The translations under genes and the position numbers were made by a program. From assembly GCA_035442025.1 (NCBI GenBank), contig DAORPQ010000011.1, forward strand, positions 1-53,626: 53,626 nucleotides of DNA, given 5' to 3'. Below are positions 51,649 through 53,626 of the stretch, in pieces (position 1 is the first letter of the stretch; the number at the start of each line of letters is the position of its first letter). Origin of the DNA: Competibacter_A sp003527885 (GTDB lineage Bacteria > Pseudomonadota > Gammaproteobacteria > Competibacterales > Competibacteraceae). The notes under the pieces are model-generated. The model saw nothing but the letters and a program-made list of their open reading frames with translations. It made no database searches and was not told the origin of the DNA.

Positions 51649-52634
51649 CGCGGCGGCTCCGGCGCTGCGGACCGCGCCCAGCGTTCGAAGACCGCTCCAA
51701 ACGCCATGGCCAACGCGCCGGCGATAAGGAAAAACGCGCCGAGCGACAGCCGATCCCAGAAGTGCTCGAAGTAGCGGGTGTAAAGGTTGATCGCCAGAAA
51801 CACGATACCGAACCCGGTGAAACGCGCATCGTGCAGGCGCGCGCCCGCGACGATCTGGGCGATGGCGGCGGCGGTGAACAGCAACACCCAGGATAGTGGC
51901 TCATCCGGCAAGGTCAGAAACCACAGCGACAGATTCAGGTACAGCAATCCGAAAATCAGGTACAGGCCACCGAAGCCGACACAGCGCCGCAGCGGACCGA
52001 GCTCTAGTTGTCGTTCGTGCCATACCCCCAGCACGGCCACAGCGAGCGCGATGACCGCCATCAGCCTCGGTTCCTGAATGTCGGCAAAATAGGCGCCGTG
52101 TCCGCCGTAAGTGTGCCAAGCGCCCAAACCGTGAAAAAACAGCACCAGCGCCAGCAGCAACGGCCAGCGCAGGCGATAGCGGTAGGCGGTCGCCGCACCG
52201 AGGGCGCCGGTCAGCAGCATGAAGGTGGGGATGGGCGGATTTTCCGGCTGACCGGTCACGGCGATATAACCGACCACGAAGGTTCCGAAGCTCGCCGCCA
52301 GTCCGGCGGTCACCAATATCGCGCCGGTATGGGGATAGGCCCGGCGCGGATCGGTCGCCAGCCGTATGCCGACGTACCACAAACCCATGCTGATCGCACC
52401 CAGTATGAGCGTCGCGACGGTCGCCGACTGCAACAGAAACGCGATGGAGGCCAGCACCGCCAAGCCCAGCTGCAAGATGGCGAACACCCCCAGCCACTTC
52501 AGCAGCGCGGTCAGAAACTCGCCACGCCGGGCGTAGCGCTGCAACAGCAAATCCAGCAGCGGGCGGTCGATCACTCCTTGCTGGTGCCAGTCGGTCGCTT
52601 CGCGGCTTAAGAGATCGTGAGTGACGGCGCGCAT
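51645..52634 (-). CDS. DUF2157-type polytopic membrane protein, second of pair
   Basis: The 329-residue protein shows the same plan as its neighbour: a soluble start (HDLLSREATDWHQQGVIDRPLLDLLLQRYA) then about nine membrane segments including WLGVFAILQLGLAVLASIAFLL, LILGAISMGLWYVG, and FFLIAGALAMAFGAVFERW at the end. In many bacteria DUF2157 and DUF4401 proteins occur as adjacent pairs, sometimes with a GDYXXLXY protein; the latter is absent here. The function is unknown. It is the first gene of the run down to sbcC. Confidence 0.78.
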   Translation of the reverse strand: MRAVTHDLLSREATDWHQQGVIDRPLLDLLLQRYARRGEFLTALLKWLGVFAILQLGLAVLASIAFLLQSATVATLILGAISMGLWYVGIRLATDPRRAYPHTGAILVTAGLAASFGTFVVGYIAVTGQPENPPIPTFMLLTGALGAATAYRYRLRWPLLLALVLFFHGLGAWHTYGGHGAYFADIQEPRLMAVIALAVAVLGVWHERQLELGPLRRCVGFGGLYLIFGLLYLNLSLWFLTLPDEPLSWVLLFTAAAIAQIVAGARLHDARFTGFGIVFLAINLYTRYFEHFWDRLSLGAFFLIAGALAMAFGAVFERWARSAAPEPPR

Positions 52635-52768
52635 AGCGTTTTCCGCAAAAGCAAAATTACACTATAAGCTCCCGCCGAGGGTCTGAATACTGTTGCGATG
52701 GCGAGCGGCGATGGGCCGCGCCACGCGTTTCATTGAAAATACTTAAAAAGACTCAAAAGAACAAAGCC

Positions 52769-53590
52769 ATGCACTGGATCGCGCCTTCCGAGAAAGACCC
52801 GGCCAATTCGACGCTGGAAAAGCGGCTGTGGGAAGCCGCCGACCAGTTCCGCGCCAATTCCGGCCTGAAAGCCCAAGAGTACTCCGGCCCGATTCTGGGC
52901 TTGATCTTTCTGCGTTTCGCCGAACTGCGTTTCGCCGCGCGCCGGGCGGTGCTGGAGCACGCGGCCGCTTCCAGCCGTCGCGGCAGTCTGGTGGACCATC
53001 CCGACGCTTATCAAGCCGAGGGCGTGCTGTATTTGCCGCCGATGGCGCGTTATGACGCCTTGCTGAATCTACCGGAAGTGGTGGACATCGGCGATAAGGT
53101 CAACGTCGCCATGCGTGACATCGAGCGGCACAATGGGCAACTGGGTGGCGTGTTGCCAAAGAGCTATCACCTGTTTTCCAGCACGCTGCTGAAATCGCTG
53201 TTGAAGAAGATTTCCGAGATTCCGGCCAGCGTCGATTACGACGCTTTCGGTCGGATTTACGAGTATTTCCTCGGCGAGTTCGCCCGCACCGAGGGGCAGA
53301 AAGGCGGCGAGTTTTACACGCCGAGCAGCATCGTCCGCCTGCTGACCGAGATCATCGAACCCTATCGCGGCCGGATCCTCGATCCGGCCTGCGGGTCGGG
53401 CGGCATGTTCGTTTCCAGCGCCCGGTTCGTCACCGAGCACCAGCGCAATCCTAACGCTGATCTCTCCATCCACGGGGTCGAGAAGACCGACGAGACCGGC
53501 CGCTTGTGCCGGCTGAATCTGGCTGTTCACGGTTTGGAAGGTGATATCCGCCACGGCGGCAACGTCAACAGTTATAGTCAAACCAATTAA
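52769..53590 (+). CDS. hsdM: Type I restriction methyltransferase subunit HsdM, truncated
   Basis: HsdM methylates adenine as part of a type I restriction system. The HsdM N-terminal domain (TLEKRLWEAADQFRAN, LGLIFLRFAELRF) and the start of the N6-methyltransferase domain are intact, including YEYFLGEFA, GEFYTPSSIVRLL and the AdoMet motif DPACGSGGMF (from residue 205). The protein then ends after GNVNSYSQTN at 273 residues, before the catalytic NPPF motif, whereas full HsdM is around 500 residues. The last four codons lie in a new AT-rich sequence, so the gene is broken and should not methylate. ATG 52769 is preferred to a TTG at 52733. Confidence 0.85.
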   Translation: MHWIAPSEKDPANSTLEKRLWEAADQFRANSGLKAQEYSGPILGLIFLRFAELRFAARRAVLEHAAASSRRGSLVDHPDAYQAEGVLYLPPMARYDALLNLPEVVDIGDKVNVAMRDIERHNGQLGGVLPKSYHLFSSTLLKSLLKKISEIPASVDYDAFGRIYEYFLGEFARTEGQKGGEFYTPSSIVRLLTEIIEPYRGRILDPACGSGGMFVSSARFVTEHQRNPNADLSIHGVEKTDETGRLCRLNLAVHGLEGDIRHGGNVNSYSQTN

Positions 53591-53626
53591 TTTCCATAGT
53601 AATTGATCTAGAGGTGGCGTAACCTT
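53575..53626. mobile_element. Possible edge of an insertion element in hsdM
   Basis: At about base 53575 the sequence changes from GC-rich hsdM to AT-rich DNA, immediately after a TTATA stretch that offers a TA target site, as used by IS630/Tc1-mariner-type elements. Only about 50 bases are visible, so neither inverted repeats nor a transposase can be seen. Confidence 0.35.

Overview
The window is chromosomal DNA from a GC-rich gammaproteobacterium. Support for this comes from the gene orders prs-rplY-pth-ychF, tRNA-Gln-ispE-lolB with hemA-prfA-prmC, pyrG-kdsA-eno-ftsB-ispD-ispF, rpoE-rseA-rseB-rseC, lepA-lepB-DUF4845-rnc-era-recO, and a PBP1B gene followed by a TPR lipoprotein gene. The species cannot be fixed from sequence alone. 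A non-enteric, environmental gammaproteobacterium is the best inference. Most genes overlap by 1-4 bases (ATGA, GTGA, TGATG), so the region is densely packed and translationally coupled.

Layout. 1-2113: end of a glutathione S-transferase-like gene, then leuD and leuB (leucine synthesis). 2114-3403: an AT-rich island with an SDH/SppA-type serine protease and a 62-residue protein, followed by a Uma2-type nuclease and then asd. 5254-9559 (minus strand): a DUF2721 membrane protein with a CRISPR-like 31-base element at its start codon, tRNA-Met, ychF, pth, rplY, prs and tRNA-Gln. 9576-12835 (minus): ispE, lolB and a large TPR lipoprotein. 13047-17335 (plus): hemA, prfA, prmC, an HMA-like protein and a CreA-family protein. 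17372-20379 (minus): PBP1C and a sirtuin. 20621-22062 (plus): a V4R-domain protein coupled to a diguanylate cyclase. 22113-27650 (minus): ispF, ispD, ftsB, eno, kdsA and pyrG. 27810-29920: ygfX and nadB, convergent, with one hairpin covering both stop codons.

30124-38400 (plus): the sigma-E operon, preceded by a sigma-E-like promoter, then lepA, lepB, a DUF4845 protein, rnc, era and recO. 38423-39415 (minus): a PfkB-type sugar/nucleoside kinase. 39416-39933 has no convincing gene. 39934-45584 (plus): PBP1B, a proline-rich TPR lipoprotein that looks like an LpoP-type PBP1B activator, and a DinG/YoaA helicase. 45626-52634 (minus): sbcC, sbcD and two DUF2157-type membrane proteins in one overlapping operon. 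52769-53590: the front half of hsdM, which stops abruptly where the sequence turns AT-rich, probably at an insertion element.

Functional themes are envelope building (two class A PBPs, LolB, LepB, FtsB, KdsA, sigma-E circuit), isoprenoid precursors (IspD, IspE, IspF), translation (PrfA, PrmC, Pth, LepA, Era, Rnc), and DNA repair (SbcCD, RecO, DinG-like). The accessory content worth attention is the protease/nuclease island, the solitary CRISPR-like element, the V4R-cyclase pair, the sirtuin-PBP1C pair and the broken restriction methylase.
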